Below, piece after piece: positions 1 to 7,898 of a DNA stretch of 64,000 bases (position 1 is its first letter; each line of letters opens with the position of its first letter). Under the pieces are notes generated by a model. That model was not told the origin of the DNA. It did not search any database and saw only the letters and a program-made list of their open reading frames with translations. The position numbers were made by a program, and so were the translations under genes. The DNA comes from Vibrio cortegadensis (lineage in GTDB: Bacteria; Pseudomonadota; Gammaproteobacteria; Enterobacterales; Vibrionaceae), in the NCBI RefSeq assembly GCF_024347395.1, contig NZ_AP025472.1:2356001-2420000 (forward strand). The letters run 5' to 3'.

Positions 1-527
1 CCCATGAAGAACTGAGAGTTGTTAGTTGGTAGTGAATAACCAACGTAGCAGTGCCCAGGCGCAATAAAGCAAAGGTGCAGTACTGGTTTTTTAGGGTGGT
101 CTTTATTGAACAAGATCCCTTTACCACGTAGAGCTTGACGCAGCGGCACCGTAAATTTACGACAGAACTTCAGCAACTCTTTCGCTTCGTTAGTGTCTGG
201 AGTTTCGATGCGGATATCACCACAACGAGGGAAACCATCAATATCACCAAGTTCAGCCAAAATTGGCGAGATGCGGTCTTCAGACGGCAACTCTTTTAGT
301 TCAGCGGCAACCGCAAACATTTGGCGAGCAAAAATCAATGATTGAAAATCGATTCTCTGGATCAGTTTTTCCGCGTCACCATCTTGGTAGCATTCAAAAA
401 GAACATAACCACTATTATTCTTTACACGAGGAAAACCAAACACCTCAAGTTGCGTTGCTTTGTCTTGAATTTCACCTGCGCACTCTTTTTCAAAACCAGA
501 ACGACAATACAGTAATACGTGTTTCAC
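1..527 (-). CDS. rlmM: 23S rRNA 2'-O-ribose methyltransferase RlmM, N-terminal part (cut by window edge)
   Basis: The translation begins MKHVLLYCRSGFEKECAGEI and contains CYVGYS near the edge, which I recognise as the RlmM (YgdE) N-terminus. RlmM methylates a cytidine of 23S rRNA. Only about 175 residues are present, so the catalytic Rossmann domain lies outside the window. The start is GTG (525-527), chosen because it gives the conserved N-terminus and overlaps the TGA of the upstream DUF423 gene as GTGA, the usual sign of translational coupling. It is the last gene of the minus-strand run gcvA, hydrolase, DUF423, rlmM. Confidence 0.85.
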   Translation of the reverse strand, partial: MKHVLLYCRSGFEKECAGEIQDKATQLEVFGFPRVKNNSGYVLFECYQDGDAEKLIQRIDFQSLIFARQMFAVAAELKELPSEDRISPILAELGDIDGFPRCGDIRIETPDTNEAKELLKFCRKFTVPLRQALRGKGILFNKDHPKKPVLHLCFIAPGHCYVGYSLPTNNSQFFM

Positions 528-922
528 TTAGTAACCTCATTAATATTGAATGCCGCGAAAGAGAAACTTCCCCATCCGACAATAAACAACAAACCACCAA
601 ATGGAGTGACTGGGCCAAACCATTTTATGCCTGTTAGTGCTAGCGCATACAAACTGCCGCTAAAACAAAGGATGCCGATAATAAAGCAAATTGCCGCAAT
701 GAAAAAATATTTTTGCGACTTTATTCCAAGATTAAAGCGCAGCAACACCGCACAAGCAATGATCGCGAAGGAGTGAAGCAATTGATAAAGCACTCCCGTA
801 TTAAAAACATCAAGCAAGTATGGCGCTAATTGAGCCTTTAAACCATGCGCGGCAAAGGCCCCTAACATCACACCAAGCCCAGAAAACATCCCTGCAATAG
901 TGAGTAAATACTTACTTTTCAT
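524..922 (-). CDS. DUF423 small membrane protein (YgdD-like)
   Basis: 132 residues, matching the length of E. coli YgdD (131). Four hydrophobic segments cover most of the chain. The N-terminal stretch GLGVMLGAFAAHGLK and the central TGVLYQLLHSFA are typical of DUF423 inner-membrane proteins. The biochemical function is unknown. It overlaps the hydrolase gene by 11 bp upstream and rlmM by 4 bp downstream, so it is probably cotranscribed with both. The same neighbour pair ygdD-rlmM occurs in enterobacteria. Confidence 0.85.
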   Translation of the reverse strand: MKSKYLLTIAGMFSGLGVMLGAFAAHGLKAQLAPYLLDVFNTGVLYQLLHSFAIIACAVLLRFNLGIKSQKYFFIAAICFIIGILCFSGSLYALALTGIKWFGPVTPFGGLLFIVGWGSFSFAAFNINEVTK

Positions 923-1544
923 CTAAAACCTCAAAAATGAAAGCAGAGAGCTTATCTATTGTTAAGGTTAAATTCCCCTGCTCGGTAAAACCAGAACGTT
1001 TACGCGGTTTAAAGCCATGATCGCCATCAGGGAGAAACGCCACATCAATCATCGGAGATAGATCAAAGTCAGTAAACTCTTCACGCTTACCAAATGTATC
1101 CCTTTCCCCTTGCAAAATTAAACAAGGCTTTTCGATTGTCGCTAAGTGATCGCCTTTAAATTTTTCAGGCTTACCCGGAGGGTGAAATGGAAAACCCAAA
1201 CAAGCCACTCCCGCGACGAGAGGGTTATCGGCTAATAAACTCGCCATCCTTCCCCCCATCGATTTGCCACCAATAACGACTGGTACGCCTGCATGTTCAT
1301 TGATGACGTCAACATAAGCATCGAGCAACTTAGGAGCGCGATCCGGCGGACGCTTGGTGCCCATTTCTGCTCGCTGAATCATATAAGGAAAATTAAAGCG
1401 CACCACTTTAATGCCTTTTTCAGCTAACCCTTGCGCGACAGAAACCATAAAATGGTGATCCATTCCCGCGCCAGCGCCATGAGCAAAAATAAACGTCGCC
1501 TTATGCTCTGCGCCATTAATCAGCTGATGATTATTCTCAGTCAT
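912..1544 (-). CDS. alpha/beta-hydrolase of the KANL3/Tex30-like family
   Basis: 210 residues. FAHGAGAGMDHHFM near residues 20-33 forms the oxyanion region. GGKSMGGRM places the nucleophile at Ser95, GERDTFG gives the acid Asp149 and DGDHGF the histidine His176, so the catalytic triad looks intact. The substrate is unknown. The gene overlaps gcvA by 8 bp and the DUF423 gene by 11 bp, so it is embedded in the same transcription unit. Nothing in the sequence links it to glycine metabolism beyond position. Confidence 0.8.
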   Translation of the reverse strand: MTENNHQLINGAEHKATFIFAHGAGAGMDHHFMVSVAQGLAEKGIKVVRFNFPYMIQRAEMGTKRPPDRAPKLLDAYVDVINEHAGVPVVIGGKSMGGRMASLLADNPLVAGVACLGFPFHPPGKPEKFKGDHLATIEKPCLILQGERDTFGKREEFTDFDLSPMIDVAFLPDGDHGFKPRKRSGFTEQGNLTLTIDKLSAFIFEVLDEK

Positions 1545-2445
1545 CCAGTAACTCTTCCTGCTCTTTATGCGCTTTCGCTAACATCCAATCACGGAAAGTG
1601 GCAATTCGCCCCATGTCAGCCTGTTTATCGTGGCACACTACATAGAACGCATTCTTACTCACCAATATTTCATCAAAAGGCGCAATCAGACGACCCGCTT
1701 CGATTTCCGGCTGAGCCAGTACATTATTACCAAGTGCAATCCCTTGTCCATGAGCCGCAGCTTGAAGCACCATCGTCGAGTGACTGAAAATTGGCCCTTG
1801 GTTAACATTTACACCTTCGATTGAGTTCTGCTTCACAAACGATTTCCAATCTTTCCTTGAGGTATCATGAAGCAAAGTGTGATGATTTAAATCAGTTAGA
1901 GTTTCTAATGGTTTGTTACTTAAAAGTAACGAGGGTGAACAGAGTGGAATCAGGAATTCTTGATAGAGTTTATCGGCTCTTAATCCTGGCCAATTTCCTC
2001 GTCCATAGTAGATCGCCACATCCACATCATCGGTCAGTGAACCTTCATCCATATCAACCGCTTTGATTCGTACATCAATATCAGGTTGCTGTTGATTAAA
2101 ATCAGAAAGCCGAGGGACAAGCCATTGAATTGCAAAACTTGGCGGAAGGCTGATGGTCAAAGCCCCTTTTTCACTACGTTCAAGCACTTTATCGGTCGCT
2201 TCGGCTAAAGAAGTGAAGATATCTTTGATATCAAGAAAATAGCCTTGTCCTTCTTCTGTTAGTAACAAAGAGCGGTTTCGGCGGCGAAATAATTTCAACG
2301 CAAGGAACTCTTCCAGCGCTTTTATTTGATGGCTCACAGCGGCTTGAGTAACAAAAAGTTCTTCAGCGGCACGGGTAAAACTTAAGTGTCGAGCCGCAGC
2401 TTCAAACACTTTTAACGAGTTTAATGGTGGCAATCTTCTGGACAT
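1537..2445 (-). CDS. gcvA: LysR-type regulator GcvA (glycine cleavage system activator)
   Basis: 302 residues. It opens MSRRLPPLNSLKVFEAAARH and has a winged helix-turn-helix at about residues 18-45 (FTRAAEELFVTQAAVSHQIK), followed by the LysR effector domain. The length and opening residues are those of GcvA, which controls the glycine cleavage operon and the small RNA gcvB. The divergent gcvB gene immediately upstream supports the assignment more strongly than the protein sequence alone. Confidence 0.9.
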   Translation of the reverse strand: MSRRLPPLNSLKVFEAAARHLSFTRAAEELFVTQAAVSHQIKALEEFLALKLFRRRNRSLLLTEEGQGYFLDIKDIFTSLAEATDKVLERSEKGALTISLPPSFAIQWLVPRLSDFNQQQPDIDVRIKAVDMDEGSLTDDVDVAIYYGRGNWPGLRADKLYQEFLIPLCSPSLLLSNKPLETLTDLNHHTLLHDTSRKDWKSFVKQNSIEGVNVNQGPIFSHSTMVLQAAAHGQGIALGNNVLAQPEIEAGRLIAPFDEILVSKNAFYVVCHDKQADMGRIATFRDWMLAKAHKEQEELLDD

Positions 2446-2532
2446 AAATACGCTCTAAAAAATACATTAGTTTTTTTAATCTGAAACATTATAAATTGTC
2501 CATTGCCTAAGGGCTAGAGAAATTCTATATTT

Positions 2533-2742
2533 CATCCCGCAGCGCTAGCCTGAACGGCTTGGTTCTCTCAGAATCAATTGGCTTAGTTGTTGCGATGTTG
2601 TGTTTGCAAACTCGTATTTCGAGTTAGGTAGAATTTCTACCGTAGTTTATTGCCCATTATCCCTGTGGCGATAAGACTGCTTCCTGTTTTTTTGACCTGT
2701 CTGTCAAATTTTTATACACCGCCTATATGGCGGTGTTTTTTT
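2533..2742 (+). ncRNA. gcvB: GcvB small regulatory RNA
   Basis: Divergent from gcvA, as in other gammaproteobacteria. Recognisable parts are the GU-rich target-binding region TTGTTGCGATGTTGTGTTTG (about 2586-2605), the block CTTCCTG followed by ACCTGTCTGTC (about 2681-2706), and a final hairpin ACACCGCC/GGCGGTGT with a T-run. GcvB is an Hfq-dependent repressor of amino-acid and peptide transporter mRNAs. The 3' end is firm from the terminator. The 5' end is estimated by comparison with the E. coli RNA and may be off by about 10 nt. Confidence 0.88.
2716..2742 (+). terminator. Rho-independent terminator of gcvB
   Basis: Eight-bp perfect stem ACACCGCC/GGCGGTGT with a five-base loop followed by seven Ts. 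Confidence 0.93.
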
Positions 2743-2756
2743 ATCTGTCACTTTTT

Positions 2757-2789
2757 TCTTATCTTCTTATCTTCTTATCTTCTTATCTT
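2757..2789. repeat. 8-bp tandem repeat (about four units of TCTTATCT)
   Basis: Directly 3' of the gcvB terminator the sequence repeats TCTTATCT with an exact 8-bp period about four times. It lies in the non-coding gap between gcvB and the thiI terminator and affects no gene visibly. Confidence 0.85.
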
Positions 2790-2844
2790 AGAAAATCAGA
2801 AAGGCTTACGACAAAGAAACAATCTCAAAATAAAGTAGTGGCCA

Positions 2845-2893
2845 TAAAAAAACCGCTCACTACTCACTTTATCAGTGAATCGTAAACGGTTTT
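2845..2893 (-). terminator. probable terminator of thiI
   Basis: On the minus strand AAAACCG pairs with CGGTTTT, with an inner TTCACTG...AGTGAG stem, and the hairpin is followed by a T-run. It lies just past the thiI stop codon. Confidence 0.7.
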
Positions 2894-2918
2894 AATTCAG
2901 CTAACGCTCTAACGGTTT

Positions 2919-4367
2919 CTAAGGGCGATAAACTTTTACATTGCTAAAACCTTGCTCTTGCAGGTAAAGCGCCTGTAAGCGGCTCATTACGCCACGGTCA
3001 CAGTACAATAGGTATGTCTTAGACTGGTCCAAATCACCAAATTGAGTCGCAAGCTTAAAGAAAGGCAAATGCTTCACTTCAACGCTATCCAGTTCAAGTG
3101 GGCTAGCCTCTTCTTCTTCAGCACTACGAATATCAAGTACTACCGCATTCTCTTCAACCGCAGTCACTTGTTCAACTTCTGGCGCTTGTTCTTTACTCTC
3201 TTTCTCAATATCACGAATATCCATGATACGAGCATTCTCAATCACACCATCTAAGATAGAGAAATCAAAGTTCGCTTCTTCAGCTTCTAACTTCGCCTTT
3301 TCAGCTTTAATGGTCGGCTTCTTAGAGATAACACCACAATACTCTGGCATTACTTTGGCAAAATCTTCCGTGCCAATTTTTCGAGATAGATCGATAATGT
3401 CTTCTTTATCCCAGTTAATCAGTGGGCGCAAAATAAGAGTATCGGTCACGTTATCGATATGGCGTAAGTTAGTTAACGTTTGGCTTGAAACTTGGCCTAA
3501 CGCTTCACCAGTCACTAAGGCTTGAATACCAAAACGTTCTGCCACCATGCCACCAGCACGCATGAACATACGTTTTAGAACGACACCCATTTGGCCGTCA
3601 TCGACGTTTTCTAAAATTTCAGCCACGACAGGTTCAAAATCCACCGCAATAAACTTCACTTTTGCAGAAGATCCGTACTTATTCCAAAGATAGTGAGCAA
3701 CTTGCTTAACACCAATCTCATGAGCAGGGCCGCCTAAGTTAAAGAAGCAGAAATGCGTTTTAGAACCGCGCTTGATGTGTAAGTAACTGGATACACCAGA
3801 ATCGAAGCCACCAGAAATTAAGCTTAATACATCCTCTTGAGTACCTAGAGGGAAACCGCCTAATCCTTTGTGACGTTCAATCACTTGGTTTAATTTATCG
3901 TTTTCAACTTCAATGTTGATTGATACATCTGGCTTCTTCAGTTTAACCTTCGCACTTTCTACTGCTTGGTTTAAACCACCGCCAACATAACGCTCAAGTT
4001 CAATTGAAGTAAAATCATGCTGGCCGCGACGTTTAGCACGAACAACGAATGTTTTATCAACAATCTTGCTACCACTGCGCTCTAACACTTGCTCATAGAT
4101 ATTGTGCATATCAGTGAATTCAGTTTGAAGAACTTCAAGCGTATGGTGAATACCTGATGTATGAGTCAGGATTTCAAGCACTTGCTCGTAGTATTTATCA
4201 CAGCTTGCGCTCACTTCAATATGATCGCGACGGTTGTATACCGCAACAGATTCAGTTCGGCGCTTAATGATAATGCGAAGGTTAGATTCTAAAATTTTGA
4301 TGAAGCGCTTACGCACCGACTCACTTTTTACAAAAATTTCCGGATGGGGCTTAACAATAAATTTCAT
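2919..4367 (-). CDS. thiI: tRNA 4-thiouridine / thiamine sulfur carrier enzyme ThiI
   Basis: 482 residues, the same length as E. coli ThiI. Domains in order are an N-terminal ferredoxin-like/THUMP RNA-binding region (about 60-165), a PP-loop ATPase with SGGFDSG near residue 185, and a C-terminal rhodanese domain ending in YCDRGVMS with the persulfide cysteine at Cys456. The partner Cys344 (PEYCGV) is also present. The enzyme makes s4U in tRNA and passes sulfur to the thiazole of thiamine. The gene is alone between its own terminator and an upstream gap of about 330 bp (4368-4698) in which I see no further gene. Confidence 0.97.
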   Translation of the reverse strand: MKFIVKPHPEIFVKSESVRKRFIKILESNLRIIIKRRTESVAVYNRRDHIEVSASCDKYYEQVLEILTHTSGIHHTLEVLQTEFTDMHNIYEQVLERSGSKIVDKTFVVRAKRRGQHDFTSIELERYVGGGLNQAVESAKVKLKKPDVSINIEVENDKLNQVIERHKGLGGFPLGTQEDVLSLISGGFDSGVSSYLHIKRGSKTHFCFFNLGGPAHEIGVKQVAHYLWNKYGSSAKVKFIAVDFEPVVAEILENVDDGQMGVVLKRMFMRAGGMVAERFGIQALVTGEALGQVSSQTLTNLRHIDNVTDTLILRPLINWDKEDIIDLSRKIGTEDFAKVMPEYCGVISKKPTIKAEKAKLEAEEANFDFSILDGVIENARIMDIRDIEKESKEQAPEVEQVTAVEENAVVLDIRSAEEEEASPLELDSVEVKHLPFFKLATQFGDLDQSKTYLLYCDRGVMSRLQALYLQEQGFSNVKVYRP

Positions 4368-4620
4368 ATTTTCTTCACAATAATTTTAGGGTTTGCAAGA
4401 TGAGGTTGTCTCTCTGCGTGGGCATCAGATTGATTTATTCAACCTTGATTAGGTGCTAGCTTGTTTATATCCAAACTTTCGATTTTATATTCAAACTGTC
4501 GATAGGCAGAAACCTTCGAATGCACAGCCCCACTGAGGGCGCAAGATTATACATGAGATCTCAAACTAAAGGAAAGAGGGAGATGAATAACCACCACTGA
4601 GTTTAGTTTATCTCAGAAAT

Positions 4621-4666
4621 AAAAAAGGCTCCTAAAGCTAACGAATCGCGAATTAGGAGCCTTTAT
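4621..4666 (-). terminator. terminator of the pomAB operon
   Basis: Inverted repeat AAAGGCTCCTAA/TTAGGAGCCTTT (12-bp stem) followed on the minus strand by a T-run. It sits 33 bp past the pomB stop. Confidence 0.9.
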
Positions 4667-4698
4667 TAATGAGTGCTAACTATATTAATAATAGTTAA

Positions 4699-5640
4699 CT
4701 ATAAGACAGGAACTTCATCACTAAAAATAGGTTCGCCTTGCATGATGCTGATTTCAACTCGTCGGTTAATTGAACGCTGAGCTTCGGTATCATTCGGGCC
4801 CAGAGGTGCGGTATCCGCCATCCCTCTCACTCGTAATCGCTGATGAGAAAATCCGCGAACTTTCTCCATCTCTTGAGCGACAGAAACCGCTCGCTGAGAA
4901 GAGAGATCCCAATTTGAACGATACAGTTCAGAATCGAGGCGTTGATCGTCTGTATGACCTGAAATTCTAACAATACCCGGAATGTCTTTAACCAACTCGG
5001 CAACTTGTCTTACCAACGGGCGGAATTTAGGCTGTAAGAACGCCGAACCGCTAGGGAATGCGCCTTTCTCTCGAATACGAATGACAATCTGCTGACCTAA
5101 GTTTTCAACTTCAATCGCCCCCTGATCAATCTCTCGCTCCAGCGCTTTCTTGATGTTCTCCATCAATGTTTCCATCTCTTCCGACATGGATTCCGCTTGC
5201 TGTTGCTGCTGTTCAGATTCCGTATTTTGGTTATCTTGGGTCGAAGTTTCAGGCGATTGTCCGCCGTTCAACTTACCTTGATCACGCTTATTACCACCCG
5301 CACGGTCCGATTCACCTTCATGAAACTCTAACGTTTGCTGGGTAATATCAATCGTCTGCTGCATGATCACATCAATCGGCGTTGGCTCAGGTCTGCCCGG
5401 ACGAAACTCTTGAGCAATAATACTGGTCCCCTTCGGAATATCTTTTACTTCAAGCTTATTCTGAACACCAAAGGCAAACTTCATCGAACCAGCGATTTGC
5501 TTGAACTTCAGTACATCCATTTCTGAAAAGGAAAGCAACAGAACGAAGAAGCACATCAGCAGTGACATTAAATCGGCAAACGTTCCCATCCATAACGCGA
5601 GACCTGGTGGTGGACATTTGCATTCATTTTCATCATCCAT
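4699..5640 (-). CDS. pomB: sodium-type flagellar stator protein PomB (MotB family)
   Basis: 313 residues. One transmembrane helix (about 17-40) starts WMGTFADLMSLLMCFFVLLL. Its Asp23 is the ion-binding aspartate (Asp24 in Vibrio alginolyticus). FSEMDVLKF marks the plug region. A low-complexity linker rich in Q, E and G (about 105-150) precedes a C-terminal OmpA-like peptidoglycan-binding domain with ISGHTDDQ and NRRVEI. PomB anchors the stator to the cell wall and conducts Na+ with PomA to drive polar flagellar rotation. The gene starts 14 bp after pomA. Confidence 0.97.
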   Translation of the reverse strand: MDDENECKCPPPGLALWMGTFADLMSLLMCFFVLLLSFSEMDVLKFKQIAGSMKFAFGVQNKLEVKDIPKGTSIIAQEFRPGRPEPTPIDVIMQQTIDITQQTLEFHEGESDRAGGNKRDQGKLNGGQSPETSTQDNQNTESEQQQQQAESMSEEMETLMENIKKALEREIDQGAIEVENLGQQIVIRIREKGAFPSGSAFLQPKFRPLVRQVAELVKDIPGIVRISGHTDDQRLDSELYRSNWDLSSQRAVSVAQEMEKVRGFSHQRLRVRGMADTAPLGPNDTEAQRSINRRVEISIMQGEPIFSDEVPVL

Positions 5641-5654
5641 CTTAAGAGTCCTGT

Positions 5655-6419
5655 CTATTCACCATCAACACCAAGAAGTCGCTTACCTTCGTTGAGGTAG
5701 TTTTTCAGGTAGCTATCAATCACACGAGGGTTTTGCCCATCTTGAATCGCAAGTACACCATCCATAATTAAACGGCGGTTCAGTGTCTCTTGCTCTCGAC
5801 GCAAGGCCAACTTATCGGCGATAGGGAAAAAGATCATATTGGATAATACCGCTCCATATAGTGTCGTTAGCAAAGCAACCGCCATCGCTGGACCGATGGA
5901 TTTAGGGTCATCCATGTTTGAAAGCATTGCCACCAAACCAACTAAGGTACCGATCATCCCCATAGCTGGAGATACATCACCATAGGCCATGAATACTTTA
6001 CCGCCTTGTTCATGACGTTCATTGGTTAAAGCGATATCTTTTTGCAAAGCGGCGCGCACCACATCAGCATCGTGGCCGTCTACGAGAAGATCGATACCTT
6101 TTTGCATGAAGCTGTTCGTGATTTCCATTTCTTCAAGAGCAAGGAAGCCCCCTTTACGAGCTGCATCTGCCATTTCGACAACTTTAGCGATCAAATCTTC
6201 AGGTTCGTCTGACTTAAACATGAAAGCTTTACCTGCAATTTTGGCGGCTCCAAAGAACTGCCCCATGGTAAATTTCATTAATACAACAAACGTAGAGCCA
6301 CCAACCACAATCAGAATCGAAGTGACATCAATAAACATGGATAGACTGCCACCAAGAATCATTGCCATGATTACAAAGGCGAAGCCACCTATTAGACCTA
6401 TCAGCGTTGCTAAATCCAC
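5655..6419 (-). CDS. pomA: sodium-type flagellar stator protein PomA (MotA family)
   Basis: 254 residues with four hydrophobic segments (about 5-22, 30-48, 150-170 and 180-200) and a large cytoplasmic loop between the second and third, as in MotA/PomA. KVFMAYGDVSPAMGMIGTLVGLV covers the conserved periplasmic-proximal part of the third segment. It forms the stator ring with PomB and contacts FliG to generate torque. It is the first gene of the two-gene operon. The 309-bp gap to xseB (6420-6728) holds the divergent promoters, but I cannot assign a flagellar sigma box with confidence. Confidence 0.97.
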   Translation of the reverse strand: MDLATLIGLIGGFAFVIMAMILGGSLSMFIDVTSILIVVGGSTFVVLMKFTMGQFFGAAKIAGKAFMFKSDEPEDLIAKVVEMADAARKGGFLALEEMEITNSFMQKGIDLLVDGHDADVVRAALQKDIALTNERHEQGGKVFMAYGDVSPAMGMIGTLVGLVAMLSNMDDPKSIGPAMAVALLTTLYGAVLSNMIFFPIADKLALRREQETLNRRLIMDGVLAIQDGQNPRVIDSYLKNYLNEGKRLLGVDGE

Positions 6420-6728
6420 AAAGCACTCCTCATGCTATCTGTTTTGTGCCAACTATATGGAGAATAATATTGTTATCGGCAAGATCGTAAGATCTTTAAG
6501 TGAAACCTTGGAGTAAATCTCATACTTTTTCATTAAATTTGATCAATACTCATTCTTAGCTATTTGAGTCTACGTGGGTTTTGTTCATCACACGAGCTGA
6601 TATGTTAAGTTTTATCTTCGACTCAAGCACGTATGAGCTCCATTTTTCTAACAATTTTACTTGGTTAAATTTGACCATCTTCACGCCCTAAGGTAACTTT
6701 CGTGCATCTTTTGCAATGCAGAATTATT

Positions 6729-6971
6729 ATGGCGACTAAGAAACCTGAAAATATGACCTTCGAAGCAACGATCGAAGAGCTCGACGGCCTAGTTGATCAA
6801 CTAGAAAATGGTGAACTGGCTTTAGATGATGCGCTAAAGAAATTCGAACGTGGCATCGCATTAGCCCGCGCCGGACAAAATAAATTAAGCGATGCTGAAC
6901 AGCGTGTCAGTATTTTGCTACAAAATGACGACAATGCTGAATTAAGCGAATTTAATCCTCAGCAAGACTAG
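6729..6971 (+). CDS. xseB: exodeoxyribonuclease VII small subunit XseB
   Basis: 80 residues with the family signature FEATIEELDGLVDQLENGEL and LDDALKKFERGIALAR. XseB partners XseA, which is not in this window, to degrade single-stranded DNA. I chose ATG 6729 because it gives the standard MATKKPEN start and the usual 80-residue length. A GTG at 6702 lies nine codons upstream behind a better AAGG motif and cannot be excluded. First gene of the xseB-ispA-dxs operon. Confidence 0.95.
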   Translation: MATKKPENMTFEATIEELDGLVDQLENGELALDDALKKFERGIALARAGQNKLSDAEQRVSILLQNDDNAELSEFNPQQD

Positions 6972-6981
6972 AACAAAATAT

Positions 6982-7878
6982 ATGAGACCCCCTATGGTTG
7001 AGGCCTTAACCTCTTATCAGGAAAGAAATAATTCCCAATTAAATTATTGGCTCGATCGCCTACCTCATCAAGAGCAACCTCTCGTGCAAGCAATGCGCTA
7101 TGGTTTATTACTTGGAGGAAAGCGAGCGCGCCCATTTTTGGTTTACATCACAGGGGAAATGCTCGGGTGCTCATCAGCCACTCTAGACACACCAGCATCA
7201 GCGATAGAGTGCATCCATGCTTACTCTTTAATTCATGATGATCTTCCTGCAATGGATGACGATGAGCTGCGCCGTGGGCAAACGACTTGTCATATTAAAT
7301 TTGATGAAGCCACCGCTATTTTAACTGGCGATGCTCTACAAACGTTAGCCTTTACCATCCTTGCAGAAGGTGAGTTATCCGCTGCTGGCGAAGCGAACCG
7401 TATTAAGATGGTTCAAGTCTTAGCTCAAGCATCTGGCGCCTCAGGCATGTGCATTGGTCAGGCTCTTGATCTTGCAGCAGAAAACCGCTCGGTTTCGCTC
7501 GAAGAGCTAAAAGATATCCACAAAAACAAAACGGGCGCACTCATGAAGTGTGCTATTCGTTTAGGCGCGTTGGCTGCGGGTCAAAAAGGCGTGGAAATTT
7601 TACCTCAACTTGATAAATATGCTGATGCGATTGGTTTAGCCTTCCAAGTCCAAGATGATATTTTGGATATTATTGGCGATACTGAAACATTGGGTAAACC
7701 ACAAGGTTCAGATCAAGAATTGAACAAGAGCACTTACCCTTCATTGCTCGGATTAGATGGCGCAATGAAAAAAGCTCAAACTCTGTTAACTGAAGCCCTT
7801 CAAGCTTTGGATGCAATCCCATACAATACCCAGTTACTCGAAGAGTTCGCCCGATACGTCATCGAGCGCAAGAACTAA
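6982..7878 (+). CDS. ispA: farnesyl diphosphate synthase (geranyltranstransferase) IspA
   Basis: 298 residues, as E. coli IspA (299). The first aspartate-rich motif DDLPAMDDD is at about 86-94 and the second, DDILD, at 225-229. Both bind Mg2+-diphosphate. GGKRARPFL contacts the substrate. The enzyme condenses IPP with DMAPP/GPP to give farnesyl diphosphate. It starts 10 bp after xseB and is followed 20 bp later by dxs, so isoprenoid precursor supply and elongation are cotranscribed. An in-frame ATG four codons in is an alternative start. Confidence 0.96.
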   Translation: MRPPMVEALTSYQERNNSQLNYWLDRLPHQEQPLVQAMRYGLLLGGKRARPFLVYITGEMLGCSSATLDTPASAIECIHAYSLIHDDLPAMDDDELRRGQTTCHIKFDEATAILTGDALQTLAFTILAEGELSAAGEANRIKMVQVLAQASGASGMCIGQALDLAAENRSVSLEELKDIHKNKTGALMKCAIRLGALAAGQKGVEILPQLDKYADAIGLAFQVQDDILDIIGDTETLGKPQGSDQELNKSTYPSLLGLDGAMKKAQTLLTEALQALDAIPYNTQLLEEFARYVIERKN

Positions 7879-7898
7879 GACTATAAGCGCGCAATTAT

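Noticed and set aside
263..637. 124-codon plus-strand open frame
   Set aside because: It lies antisense to rlmM and the DUF423 gene, both well supported by family similarity.
2650..2838. 62-codon plus-strand open frame rich in hydrophobic residues
   Set aside because: It is read through the gcvB small RNA, its terminator and the 8-bp repeat.
4368..4698. Possible TPP riboswitch before thiI
   Set aside because: A CTGAG motif occurs near 4600, but it is past the thiI promoter side and there is no THI-box pairing.
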